A DNA stretch of 64,000 bases from Paenibacillus sp. KS-LC4 (GTDB lineage Bacteria > Bacillota > Bacilli > Paenibacillales > Paenibacillaceae): contig NZ_CP145905.1 in NCBI RefSeq assembly GCF_036894955.1, positions 5,250,001 to 5,314,000 of the forward strand, written 5' to 3'. Below the pieces are notes generated by a model. It was not told the origin of the DNA. It worked only from the letters and a program-made list of their open reading frames with translations, and did no database searches. Of the stretch, positions 32,991 to 40,511 are shown piece by piece (the stretch's first letter is position 1; the number at the start of each line of letters is the position of its first letter). The translations under genes and the position numbers were made by a program.

Positions 32991-33344
32991 TTATTTTAAT
33001 AATTTCTTAACCGTAATTAACAGCTCGTCGATAACCTCATGCTCACCTGCCTGAATACGATCCACAATACAGCTCTTCATATGGCCCTCCAGCAGCAGCT
33101 TGCCCACCCCGTTTAATGCCGATTGCGCAGCCGCTATCTGAGTAAGCACATCATCGCAATACGTATCCTTCTCAATCATCGCCTTCACGCCGCGGATCTG
33201 GCCTTCCACCTTGTTCAAACGCCTAATCAAATTTGCTTTCATTTCATCGGAATGATGGCTCAAGCGCTCCATGGACTGGCCGTCGCCTGCACCGCCTGAG
33301 TCCATATGCTGATGCAAACAAGCCGATTTCGTTTCCTTGTCCAT
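32991..33344 (-). CDS. csoR: CsoR copper-sensing repressor
   Basis: Four-helix DUF156 repressor of 117 residues that leaves DNA when it binds Cu(I). The copper ligands Cys63 (TYCDD), His88 and Cys92 (EGHMKSC) are all present, which separates CsoR from RcnR/FrmR and persulfide sensors lacking the histidine. RRLNKVEGQIRGVKAM is the family hallmark. The first ~30 residues hold extra His/Cys (ACLHQHMDS, SHHSD) beyond the usual core. It represses its own operon from the operator at 33390. Ribosome site TGGAGG. Confidence 0.93.
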   Translation of the reverse strand: MDKETKSACLHQHMDSGGAGDGQSMERLSHHSDEMKANLIRRLNKVEGQIRGVKAMIEKDTYCDDVLTQIAAAQSALNGVGKLLLEGHMKSCIVDRIQAGEHEVIDELLITVKKLLK

Positions 33345-33389
33345 TCAAATACCTCCAGGGGGTATGTCATACGCTTATTTTTATATTAA

Positions 33390-33408
33390 CATACCCCCAC
33401 AGGGTATG
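33390..33408. promoter_or_regulatory. CsoR operator within the csoR promoter
   Basis: CATACCCCCACAGGGTATG, a perfect 7-bp inverted repeat (CATACCC/GGGTATG) with 5-bp centre, rich in G/C runs as in known CsoR sites. On the minus strand it lies between TTTACA (-35, 33407-33412) and TAATAT (-10, 18-bp spacer), an ideal place for repression. Confidence 0.75.
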
Positions 33409-33441
33409 TAAAGCCGTAGATAGAGACGTATTTATGGGATC

Positions 33442-33489
33442 AAAAAAAGCAGCAGCTCCAGACGAGAAATACGCGTCCAGAACTGCTGC
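33442..33489 (-). terminator. Terminator of the yitT-type gene
   Basis: GCAGCAG/CTGCTGC stem with a partly paired interior, followed on the minus strand by TTTTTTTG, just behind the YitT-family stop. Confidence 0.65.
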
Positions 33490-33513
33490 CTTGGGGAGAT
33501 ATAGAATCATCAG

Positions 33514-34380
33514 TTAGTGAATTTCCTTCTTGCTAAAGTTGCCGCCGCTAACATCAGATACATGCTCAATGGCCACGAATGCACGGGGATCAATGTCATG
33601 AACGATTGATTTAAGCTTCGCCACTTCCAGACGATTGACTACACAATAGATCATTTGTGTTTCTTCTCTGGAGTAGCCGCCTCTTGCCTGAATATACGTT
33701 GTGCTTCTGCCTAAGCGACTCATAACCGCTTCAGAAATTTCCTCGTATTCAGCAGAAATAATGGTGACGGATTTGGACTCGTCGAGACCCTCAACTACAA
33801 TATCCATTACTTTCGTCGCTATATAATACGTGAACATCGAATACATTGCGGAATCCCATTGGAAGACAAAGCCCGCCAAAATAAAGATGAACACGTTGAC
33901 GATCATAATAAACTGACCTACCGGCATGGAAAATTTCTTCGAGGCTAAAATCGCCAAAATTTCCGTGCCATCCAGCGATCCGCCAAAACGGATAACGAGA
34001 CCGATACCGCCGCCTAGAATAATACCGCCGAACAATACAGCAAGCAGCTTATCCTCTGTAAAGGCGTCTACGTGATGCAGCAGCTGCGTCGTTACGGACA
34101 TGACCACGATACCGTATAAGGTAGATATTGCAAACGTCTTGCCAATTTGCTTGAAGCCGATGAACAGAAATGGCAGGTTTAGGAGGAAAATAAAAATACC
34201 CAGAGGCTTGTCTGTCAGGTGAGAGACCATAATCGAAATACCGGTAATTCCTCCGTCAATGACGCTGTTGGGGACGAGGAACAGCTCCAGCGCGACGCCC
34301 ATGAGGATGGCTCCAACTGTAATGAACAGCGCTCTTTTTAAAAATTCGAGCTTTGAAAGTTTCTTGTGTGCTTTTGCCAT
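33514..34380 (-). CDS. YitT-family membrane protein (DUF161 + DUF2179)
   Basis: Membrane protein of 288 residues with about five or six spans in the first 200 residues (including GALEL-type MGVALELFLVPNSVIDGGITGISIM, the family signature region), then a cytoplasmic DUF2179 domain (SVTIISAEYEEISEAVM, YSREETQMIYCVV). Transport function is suspected for the family but not established. Start set at 34380, where GGAGG precedes the ATG; the open frame extends to 34416. It stands alone between the copper operon and a TetR/MFS pair. Confidence 0.88.
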   Translation of the reverse strand: MAKAHKKLSKLEFLKRALFITVGAILMGVALELFLVPNSVIDGGITGISIMVSHLTDKPLGIFIFLLNLPFLFIGFKQIGKTFAISTLYGIVVMSVTTQLLHHVDAFTEDKLLAVLFGGIILGGGIGLVIRFGGSLDGTEILAILASKKFSMPVGQFIMIVNVFIFILAGFVFQWDSAMYSMFTYYIATKVMDIVVEGLDESKSVTIISAEYEEISEAVMSRLGRSTTYIQARGGYSREETQMIYCVVNRLEVAKLKSIVHDIDPRAFVAIEHVSDVSGGNFSKKEIH

Positions 34381-34452
34381 GCTTTGCCTCCGACTATTTT
34401 CTTTTAAGACTAGCATAGAAATGGATATTTTTCAAAACAACGGTTGGAAATA

Positions 34453-34481
34453 TTGCAAGTTAGCTTTTAACCCGCTATAAT
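34453..34481 (+). promoter_or_regulatory. Promoter of the TetR gene
   Basis: TTGCAA and TATAAT separated by 17 bp, immediately followed by the operator at 34482. Confidence 0.7.
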
Positions 34482-34501
34482 TAGACCGATCAGTCGGTCT
34501 A
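34482..34501. promoter_or_regulatory. TetR-type operator 1
   Basis: TAGACCGATCAGTCGGTCTA: 8-bp arms TAGACCGA/TCGGTCTA around a 4-bp centre, directly downstream of the -10 of the TetR gene, indicating self-repression. A near-copy lies before the MFS gene. Confidence 0.8.
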
Positions 34502-34517
34502 GTAGGAGGTCATGCAA

Positions 34518-35120
34518 ATGGTTAAAGGACGATCGGATGGCGAAGAAACCAAACGCCGCATCGCCAGTGCAGCTAAGCAATTGTTTATGCATAAGGGCTA
34601 TGGAGCCGTATCCATGAATGAAGTATGTGATCACGCTAAAGTCAGCAAAGGCAGCCTCTATCACCATTTTCCGAGCAAGGTGCAGCTTTTCCTTGAGGTG
34701 GTTGAGGAGGATAGTGAGCAGTGGCGTTTGGCATGGGATCGTAAGCGAGAGAAGCTGGCTACTGTTGAGGAACAGCTTTATGCACTTGCAGAGCATTACG
34801 CCCATGACTTTCAAAATCCGCTCATGAAAGCCATGGAGGAATTTTCGTCCAGCCAGGTGTATACCCAAGATGTATTAGATCGTCTGCTGCTTATTATGAA
34901 AAATAATTCGCAGGCATGCCGCGGCCTTATACGTGAAGGGCAGGCGAGCGGGATCTTTGTGTCCAGTGACGAAGAGGAGCTTGTGTTTATTGTCAGCAGC
35001 ATGATGGAAGGCCTCGGAAAAGTCTACTTTACGCTAGACTCTGAGCAGCAGCCCGATCAGATATCAAAATTATTCCGTCAAGCAGCCAGTATGCTATTAA
35101 ACGGAATACGCGCTAAGTAA
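34518..35120 (+). CDS. TetR-family repressor of the adjacent MFS transporter
   Basis: Regulator of 200 residues. Helix-turn-helix in the first 55 residues (TKRRIASAAKQLF, MNEVCDHAKVSKGSLYHHFPSK), then an all-helical ligand domain (TetR_C-type with WRLAWDRKREKL). The ATG at 34518 is preferred because GGAGG lies 8 nt upstream, while the ATG at 34512 is only 2 nt from it. Identical-type operators in front of this gene and the following MFS gene show that it controls both; its inducer is probably a transported compound. Confidence 0.92.
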   Translation: MVKGRSDGEETKRRIASAAKQLFMHKGYGAVSMNEVCDHAKVSKGSLYHHFPSKVQLFLEVVEEDSEQWRLAWDRKREKLATVEEQLYALAEHYAHDFQNPLMKAMEEFSSSQVYTQDVLDRLLLIMKNNSQACRGLIREGQASGIFVSSDEEELVFIVSSMMEGLGKVYFTLDSEQQPDQISKLFRQAASMLLNGIRAK

Positions 35121-35142
35121 GGAAGTACTGGCGCTTTTTTTT
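35109..35142 (+). terminator. Weak terminator at the end of the TetR gene
   Basis: GCGC and AGTA arms pair with TACT and GCGC with a small bulge, followed by eight T. It overlaps the stop codon, so the MFS gene may need its own promoter. Confidence 0.5.
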
Positions 35143-35152
35143 GAGATTAAAT

Positions 35153-35172
35153 TAGACCGGTTGGTCGGTCTA
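35153..35172. promoter_or_regulatory. TetR-type operator 2, upstream of the MFS gene
   Basis: TAGACCGGTTGGTCGGTCTA, the same 7-bp arms TAGACCG/CGGTCTA as operator 1 with a changed centre, ending 18 bp before the MFS start. Confidence 0.8.
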
Positions 35173-35190
35173 TAAAGGAGAATGACTAGG

Positions 35191-36378
35191 ATGCTCTATC
35201 AAAACCGAACGTTTCGCATTATTCTTTTTTCGGATGTTATTCAGCAGCTCGCGATTTGGATCCGCAATATGGCCCTTCTCTTTTTTGTCATGGACAAAAC
35301 GAACGGAGATAAGGTAGCCGTATCCTTGATGTCTATTTTTGAATATGCGCCCATTCTCATCTTCTCCATTATTGGAGGCGTGCTTGCCGACCGCTGGAAT
35401 CCGAAGCGCACCATGATTGCCAGCGATGTTCTTAGTGCTGCGTCGATTGGCGTCATTTTGCTTATGCTTGCTAACGGCTGGTGGGGCGCGCTTTATGCGT
35501 CGGTATTCGTGTCGGCCATACTCAGCCAATTTTCGCAGCCTTCGTCGGCTAAGGTGTTCAAGCGACATATTCCAGAAGATCAGATTCCTGGGGCTATCGG
35601 CCTCTCGCAAAGCATGTCGTCACTGTTCCACATACTCGGCCCTATTATTGGAACAGCGATTTATCAGTGGGCTGGACTCACGATGTCTCTTCTTGCGCTG
35701 CCCGTCTTGTTTCTCGCTTCTGCAGCCGCGCTGACTATGCTGCCTAAAGAAGCACATATCGAGGAGCAGGAGAAGCTTTCATTGAAAAATGATTTGTCCT
35801 CCGGCTATCGTTTTATTGTCGCAGAGAAAGGACTGCTGCGGTTATTTCTAACCTTCGCCTTCCTCGGTCTGGCGGCTGGGCTCGTTCAGCCCCTTGAAAT
35901 TTTCATCGTCACGGAGCGGCTTGGCCTTAATAAAGAAAATGTGCAATGGTTCGCTGCTGCTGACGGAATTGGCTTACTGCTAGGCTCACTCATAGCCGGT
36001 ATGCTCCCCAAGCTGCTTAAGGCCAAATACTTGCTGCCAGTCGCCTTAGCCTTCCTCGGCATTACCTTTTTAGTAGAAGGCTCCTCCATTTGGCCGCTTG
36101 TGACCGGGGCCTTTCGTTTTGGCAACGGCCTATTGCTGGCCATTTTGAATACGGCAGTGGCCAGTTTCGTTATTACCCGAATTCCGGATACAATGGTCGG
36201 CAAAGTGAATGGACTAATGACACCGCTATTTACAGGGTCCATTTTGCTAGGAACGGCTTCCTCTGGACTGCTGGCTTCATCCCTCGGCTTGTTTGTCGTT
36301 TATGCAATGTCTGCTGTCCTTTGCTTTATTTCTATCGTTCCGTCACTAAAGGTCGGTTTGCAGAAGGAAGCAGCCTAG
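35191..36378 (+). CDS. MFS transporter (probable drug or metabolite exporter)
   Basis: Major facilitator of 395 residues with about 12 membrane spans and the loop 2-3 motif GGVLADRWNPKRTMI typical of the family. Its similarity is to the MFS_3/EntS-like group of exporters. Start at ATG 35191: GGAG ends at 35180, giving a 10-nt spacing, whereas the ATG at 35182 is too close. Controlled by the upstream TetR protein through operator 2. Substrate unknown. Confidence 0.88.
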   Translation: MLYQNRTFRIILFSDVIQQLAIWIRNMALLFFVMDKTNGDKVAVSLMSIFEYAPILIFSIIGGVLADRWNPKRTMIASDVLSAASIGVILLMLANGWWGALYASVFVSAILSQFSQPSSAKVFKRHIPEDQIPGAIGLSQSMSSLFHILGPIIGTAIYQWAGLTMSLLALPVLFLASAAALTMLPKEAHIEEQEKLSLKNDLSSGYRFIVAEKGLLRLFLTFAFLGLAAGLVQPLEIFIVTERLGLNKENVQWFAAADGIGLLLGSLIAGMLPKLLKAKYLLPVALAFLGITFLVEGSSIWPLVTGAFRFGNGLLLAILNTAVASFVITRIPDTMVGKVNGLMTPLFTGSILLGTASSGLLASSLGLFVVYAMSAVLCFISIVPSLKVGLQKEAA

Positions 36379-36393
36379 CTCATTCCCTTTCAC

Positions 36394-36432
36394 AGGACGC
36401 TTAATCCGTTCAAGAAACGGGCTAAGCGTCCT
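36394..36432. terminator. Bidirectional terminator between MFS and PadR genes
   Basis: AGGACGCTTA and CCGTT arms pair with AACGG and TAAGCGTCCT around a 4-nt loop: a long, near-perfect hairpin between convergent genes. Confidence 0.85.
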
Positions 36433-36453
36433 CTTTGCGTATCCTTCTGCTTG

Positions 36454-37020
36454 TCAGCCCTCCAGCCACTCGCTCGCCTCCAGCTCCTTCATCGCCCATT
36501 CGCAAAAAGCTAAGGACGCCCGCGTATCCATCTTTCGTTTGCTAAGAAGCAAATATCGCCCGAGCAGCCGTGCGTTATGCTTGCGCGCATTCTCCCCGCT
36601 TACCCGCTTCTCCTCCAGAGCCCGCATAAGCCCATCGTAGCGCACAAGCTCGCTCCTGCAAAACGCCTCGCGCGTAACGAGCAAGGCTTTCGCCTTTTCT
36701 GGCTCTGACAGCCATAAGCCATACAGCTTAAAATGAAGCTCATCCCGCAGCACGGGGTTTTCCGCAGGCAGCTCTACCCATTTTCCCAGCTGCGTTAGCC
36801 CTTTGTCGGTGATGGAATATTCCTTTTTGTCCGGCTTATCCTGCTGCTCGATCCGTTCAAAGGCGATATAACCGTTCTGCTCCAGCGCAGCCAGCAGCGG
36901 ATAAATTTGACTGTGGCCCGCTTGCCACAGCGGCTTGATTTTTTGAGCCAAATCATAGCCTGTCAGCGGACTTGCACTTAGCAAAGCAAGCAATCCATAG
37001 GATAATGTGTTTAATCGCAT
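36454..37020 (-). CDS. PadR-family regulator with C-terminal Vir-type domain
   Basis: Regulator of 188 residues: winged helix in LNTLSYGLLALLSASPLTGYDLAQKI, HSQIYPLLAALEQNGYIAFE and KKEYSITDKGLTQL, then a helical dimerisation domain of about 90 residues. Start set at ATG 37020 with GGAGG 10 nt upstream; the frame is open to 37077. It is divergent from a 14-span MFS exporter, and two ATGT-N8-ACAT dyads lie between the genes, so it very likely represses both itself and the exporter. Confidence 0.92.
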   Translation of the reverse strand: MRLNTLSYGLLALLSASPLTGYDLAQKIKPLWQAGHSQIYPLLAALEQNGYIAFERIEQQDKPDKKEYSITDKGLTQLGKWVELPAENPVLRDELHFKLYGLWLSEPEKAKALLVTREAFCRSELVRYDGLMRALEEKRVSGENARKHNARLLGRYLLLSKRKMDTRASLAFCEWAMKELEASEWLEG

Positions 37021-37038
37021 CGTATAACGACCTCCCAA

Positions 37039-37056
37039 TATGTCATTATTGACATA
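37039..37056. promoter_or_regulatory. PadR operator A
   Basis: TATGTCATTATTGACATA: perfect 7-bp arms; fits ATGT-N8-ACAT, the established PadR binding pattern. Close to the padR start. Confidence 0.8.
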
Positions 37057-37092
37057 TAAAATGCATAGGTGTAACATAAATAATACAGATTA

Positions 37093-37114
37093 TTATATGT
37101 AAAAGTAGACATAT
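37093..37114. promoter_or_regulatory. PadR operator B
   Basis: TATATGT-AAAAGTAG-ACATATA: perfect 7-bp arms with 8-bp centre, also ATGT-N8-ACAT, 26 bp before the MFS start. Confidence 0.8.
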
Positions 37115-37139
37115 AAGCAATGACAGGAGGACATTTGTT

Positions 37140-38588
37140 TTGGAGGAGCAGACGACTACCATACGATTTTGGCCAATTATGATTGCGATATTCTTTGGAA
37201 CGTTCCTTTCCGTGCTAAGCACAACGACGATTAATATTGCGCTTCCGCTGCTGATGGAGCATTTTCATTCGGAGCTTTCCACCATGCAGTGGATGGTGAC
37301 GGGCTTTATGCTGGCTACCGGCGTTATTTCACCACTGGTTGGGTATTTAGGAGGACGATTCAGCTATAAGCGATTATATTTATACGCGCTAGTCGGCTTT
37401 ACGCTGTTTTCGTTTTTGTGTGCGGCCGCATGGGATACAAGCTCGCTGATCGTATTTCGGATGCTGCAAGGGGCATGCAGCGGGCTGATCATGTCCTGTA
37501 CGATGACGATTATTTTTCAGGTCGTGCCGAAGGAGCGCCGAGCGTTTGCAGTGAGCCTATGGTCGCTGTCGGCAATGGTCGCGCCTGCGATTGGACCGAC
37601 TTTCAGCGGCTGGCTGCTGCAGCAGGCAAGCTGGCATTGGCTGTTTTTGTTCAATGTGCCGATCGGGCTGATTGCGATTATTTTGACCCAAAGGCTGATT
37701 CCTTATTATCGAATGAACATCCCGAAGTCGCTCGATATTCCGGGCGTCATGACCGTTATTCTCGGCAGTCTGGCGCTGCTCATCGCTTTCAGCGAAGGCA
37801 ACAGCTGGGGGTGGAGCTCATGGAAAACGCTGCTGCTTATGGCTGTAGGCGTTGCCTTGCTAGTGCTTTTTGTTTGGCGGGAGCTGACAGCTAAGGAGCC
37901 GCTGCTGAATTTACGCGTGTTTCGCATTCGCCGCTTTACGATCATGCTGAGTATTTATGGCATGGTGACGGTCGCGCTGTATACAGGTACTTATTTGACG
38001 CCGCTGTTTTTGCAGCAGGTGCAGCTCCAAAGTCCGCTGGCGACAGGGCTGATTTTGCTGCCCTCCTCCATCATATTGGCGCTTCTAAGTCCGCTAGCAG
38101 GAAAGCTCTATCCGAAGCTTGGAGCGGTGAAAATGATCAGCATCGGCATCGTTTTTATTTTCGCTGGGCTGTTTATGCTGAGCTGGCTGCATGTGAATAC
38201 GGCATACAGCTTCGTGCTATGGGGGATGATTATTCGCAATATCGGGCTTGGCTTTGCTTCCGTTCCGAGCAGCACCGCCTCCATGGAAGAAATTCCGCCC
38301 GAGTGGTCCGGCCATGCCGCCTCCATTAGCAACTGGCTTCGCAATGTGCTCAGCTCGTTCGCTATAGCCGTGTTTACAGGGTTAATCTCCAGCCGTTCCG
38401 CCGTTCACAGCAGTGAGCTTATTCAGTCTGGGGCTGCCGACACAAATACGATTCGCCTAATGTCGTTTACAATGAGCATTAATGATGTATTTGTGATTGG
38501 AGCTATTACGGTGCTGGCTGGCTTCCCTCTTTTGCTGCTGCTTAAGCAGCGGAGGGGTCGGGAAGCGGTTTTGCAGCCAAGCGGATAA
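37140..38588 (+). CDS. DHA2-type MFS multidrug exporter (EmrB/QacA family)
   Basis: Proton-driven exporter of 482 residues with about 14 membrane spans. Family marks: LSTTTINIALPLL in span 1, WMVTGFMLATGVISPLVGYLGGRF-like loop 2-3, span 5 motif SLSAMVAPAIGPTFSGWLL. Starts with TTG at 37140, 9 nt behind AGGAGG. Divergent from the PadR gene and under its control by the two operators, so it should be induced by a toxic compound that PadR senses. Confidence 0.92.
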   Translation: MEEQTTTIRFWPIMIAIFFGTFLSVLSTTTINIALPLLMEHFHSELSTMQWMVTGFMLATGVISPLVGYLGGRFSYKRLYLYALVGFTLFSFLCAAAWDTSSLIVFRMLQGACSGLIMSCTMTIIFQVVPKERRAFAVSLWSLSAMVAPAIGPTFSGWLLQQASWHWLFLFNVPIGLIAIILTQRLIPYYRMNIPKSLDIPGVMTVILGSLALLIAFSEGNSWGWSSWKTLLLMAVGVALLVLFVWRELTAKEPLLNLRVFRIRRFTIMLSIYGMVTVALYTGTYLTPLFLQQVQLQSPLATGLILLPSSIILALLSPLAGKLYPKLGAVKMISIGIVFIFAGLFMLSWLHVNTAYSFVLWGMIIRNIGLGFASVPSSTASMEEIPPEWSGHAASISNWLRNVLSSFAIAVFTGLISSRSAVHSSELIQSGAADTNTIRLMSFTMSINDVFVIGAITVLAGFPLLLLLKQRRGREAVLQPSG

Positions 38589-38615
38589 GGAATGTGTGGT
38601 GCATCCCTACAGCAA

Positions 38616-38657
38616 AACACCAATGAAATAGGCGACTTTGCCTTCTTCATTGGTGTT
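38616..38657 (+). terminator. Terminator after the DHA2 exporter gene
   Basis: AACACCAATGAA/TTCATTGGTGTT, a perfect 12-bp stem with an 18-nt loop, followed by a T-run. Confidence 0.88.
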
Positions 38658-38740
38658 TTTTGATTCAAAGCTTATAGGCTGGAGCAGCTCATTCCATTGC
38701 AGCTGCTAATATGCGTGATTGCTCTATAGAAGCTGTTGCT

Positions 38741-40222
38741 TTACAGCTCAAGCAGCTCTCGTTTGTGAGCATCGGGATCAGAAATAACCTGAGTAGCATG
38801 ATTGAAAATGAACGTCGAGCGCTCCGGCTTGCTGTATACAGGCCACGCAATATGATCAGTCTCAGGCGTGCCCTGTTTGGCAAAAGCAATCCACGCATCC
38901 TGCATGCGCCAAGCGAGCTGCCTCATGGATTCATCGGGCATCACGCCCATGCTCTGCATATGCTCCAGCGTGTTGAACACAAAGAAGATTTCAATGCCAT
39001 GAATCGATTTATGAAGCAGCGGATGCTCCGGCAGCACCCAGTCAAAGCGATACATCCATACCGGCGCATACTCGCTTTGAGCGGTGGCGAACTGCAAGGA
39101 TGAACGCCAGAAGAAGGCTTCGGTCATCATTTGAGCCTGCCCGTCTGACGTTGGCGGATAAGCTGCAGCGGCGGCAGCGACGTTTTTGATATCAGGCGCC
39201 ATAATGGTCAACGCTTCAGACATATTAATGTTATCACCATAGGGCATATCGGGCCTGATGAACAAATGCCCTTCATCTAAGTTCGTCCCGATCAGCAGAG
39301 GGATGTCTGCGGCAGCACCTTCTTGAATCGCCTCCAGCGGCGACTGCGGGAGCGTTGCCTCATCAAGCACGGGTTGAAACAGCAGCGCCAGTCGATCCCC
39401 TGCCTGCTCCTTCAGCTTTTCTCCCGCTGCAAAAATTTGCTCCGCTGGCACGGCTCTAAGCTTCTCAGGCTCGGATGGACTAATGCCGAGCAGCTGAAGC
39501 AGGCCCGCCCGAACGCCATCTGCCTGCTGCTGAGGAATAATTTGCGAGGCTCCGCTTTGCATAATGGCACGACTGAACAAGCCCTTCGCCTTCGCCATAC
39601 TGAGCAGCGCTGCAATGCTCATGCTGCCTGCCGATTCTCCAAAAATAGTGACGGCAGCCGGATCTCCGCCAAACGCCGCAATATTATTTTTCACCCATTC
39701 CAGTGCAGCTATTTGATCGAGAAGCCCTGCATTGGATACGAAGGAGCCGCCAAGCGGCGCTAGATGCAGAAAACCAAACGGCCCCAGCCGATAATTGATC
39801 GTCACGACGACTATATTTCCGCGCTTCGCCAGCTCCGATCCATCATACAGAGGCCAGCTTCCAGCTCCGGTCAAAAAAGAGCCGCCATGAATCCATACCA
39901 TAACCGGAAGCGACGCGTCTGCGGCGTCTCCAGCAACGGCTGATTCCGGAGCCCAGACATTCAAATAGAGGCAGTCTTCGGATTCTAGGCGCGTATCTGC
40001 TGCAAGCTCCAACTCTGCCCCATTTTGCCGAGGCTGTATATTTTCAGGACCAAAATGGAAGGCTTCTTTGACGCCCTCCCACCGCTCTGGCGGAACTGGC
40101 GCTGCAAATCGCAGCTCATCTACTGGCGGCTTGGCATAGGGAATCCCCTTCCAAACCGAAATTCCGTTCAACTGTTGACCGCTAACTCTGCCATCCTTTG
40201 TACTGACCTCGATCGTTGTCAT
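38741..40222 (-). CDS. Type B carboxylesterase (para-nitrobenzyl esterase-like)
   Basis: Alpha/beta-hydrolase of 493 residues. Oxyanion loop in MVWIHGGSF, nucleophile Ser197 in GESAGS, acidic residue near NLDEGHLF (about 315) and the catalytic His in SIHGIEIFFVF (about 405). SEDCLYLNVW is the second family signature. No signal peptide, so cytoplasmic, as with Bacillus PnbA. Likely a broad-range ester hydrolase; physiological substrate unknown. It is a single gene, convergent with the exporter. Confidence 0.92.
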   Translation of the reverse strand: MTTIEVSTKDGRVSGQQLNGISVWKGIPYAKPPVDELRFAAPVPPERWEGVKEAFHFGPENIQPRQNGAELELAADTRLESEDCLYLNVWAPESAVAGDAADASLPVMVWIHGGSFLTGAGSWPLYDGSELAKRGNIVVVTINYRLGPFGFLHLAPLGGSFVSNAGLLDQIAALEWVKNNIAAFGGDPAAVTIFGESAGSMSIAALLSMAKAKGLFSRAIMQSGASQIIPQQQADGVRAGLLQLLGISPSEPEKLRAVPAEQIFAAGEKLKEQAGDRLALLFQPVLDEATLPQSPLEAIQEGAAADIPLLIGTNLDEGHLFIRPDMPYGDNINMSEALTIMAPDIKNVAAAAAAYPPTSDGQAQMMTEAFFWRSSLQFATAQSEYAPVWMYRFDWVLPEHPLLHKSIHGIEIFFVFNTLEHMQSMGVMPDESMRQLAWRMQDAWIAFAKQGTPETDHIAWPVYSKPERSTFIFNHATQVISDPDAHKRELLEL

Positions 40223-40375
40223 GCTTCACACTCCCTCATTGCCCATGATTAATCGTTAAAATAGTTCGAACTAACGAAATGACTGAATTGTTTTTTTGGT
40301 CACATTCTTACTAATTATGATAGCAAATGAGCGTTTGCTTATCAATTTTCTCCTCGCTGAATTGAAAAAGGAATC

Positions 40376-40421
40376 AAAAACAAGCCCCCTTTACACAAGA
40401 ATGTTGGATAAGGGAGGCTTG
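40376..40421 (-). terminator. Terminator of glpD
   Basis: CAAGCC and CCCTTA arms pair with TAAAGGG and GGCTTG, with a T-run on the minus strand (TTGTTTTTG). About 90 bp behind the glpD stop. Confidence 0.75.
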
Positions 40422-40511
40422 ATGAATAGACGAAAGCGGCATGTGCCTGCACTAGATGTCCATTTTGCCGCTATATTAAGTTACTGCTTGCGTTCGTTCG
40501 TAGTCCCGTTT

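Noticed and set aside
33349..33365. Second CsoR operator (ATACCTCCAGGGGGTAT)
   Set aside because: The dyad is imperfect and coincides with the csoR Shine-Dalgarno sequence, which alone explains the CCTCC run.
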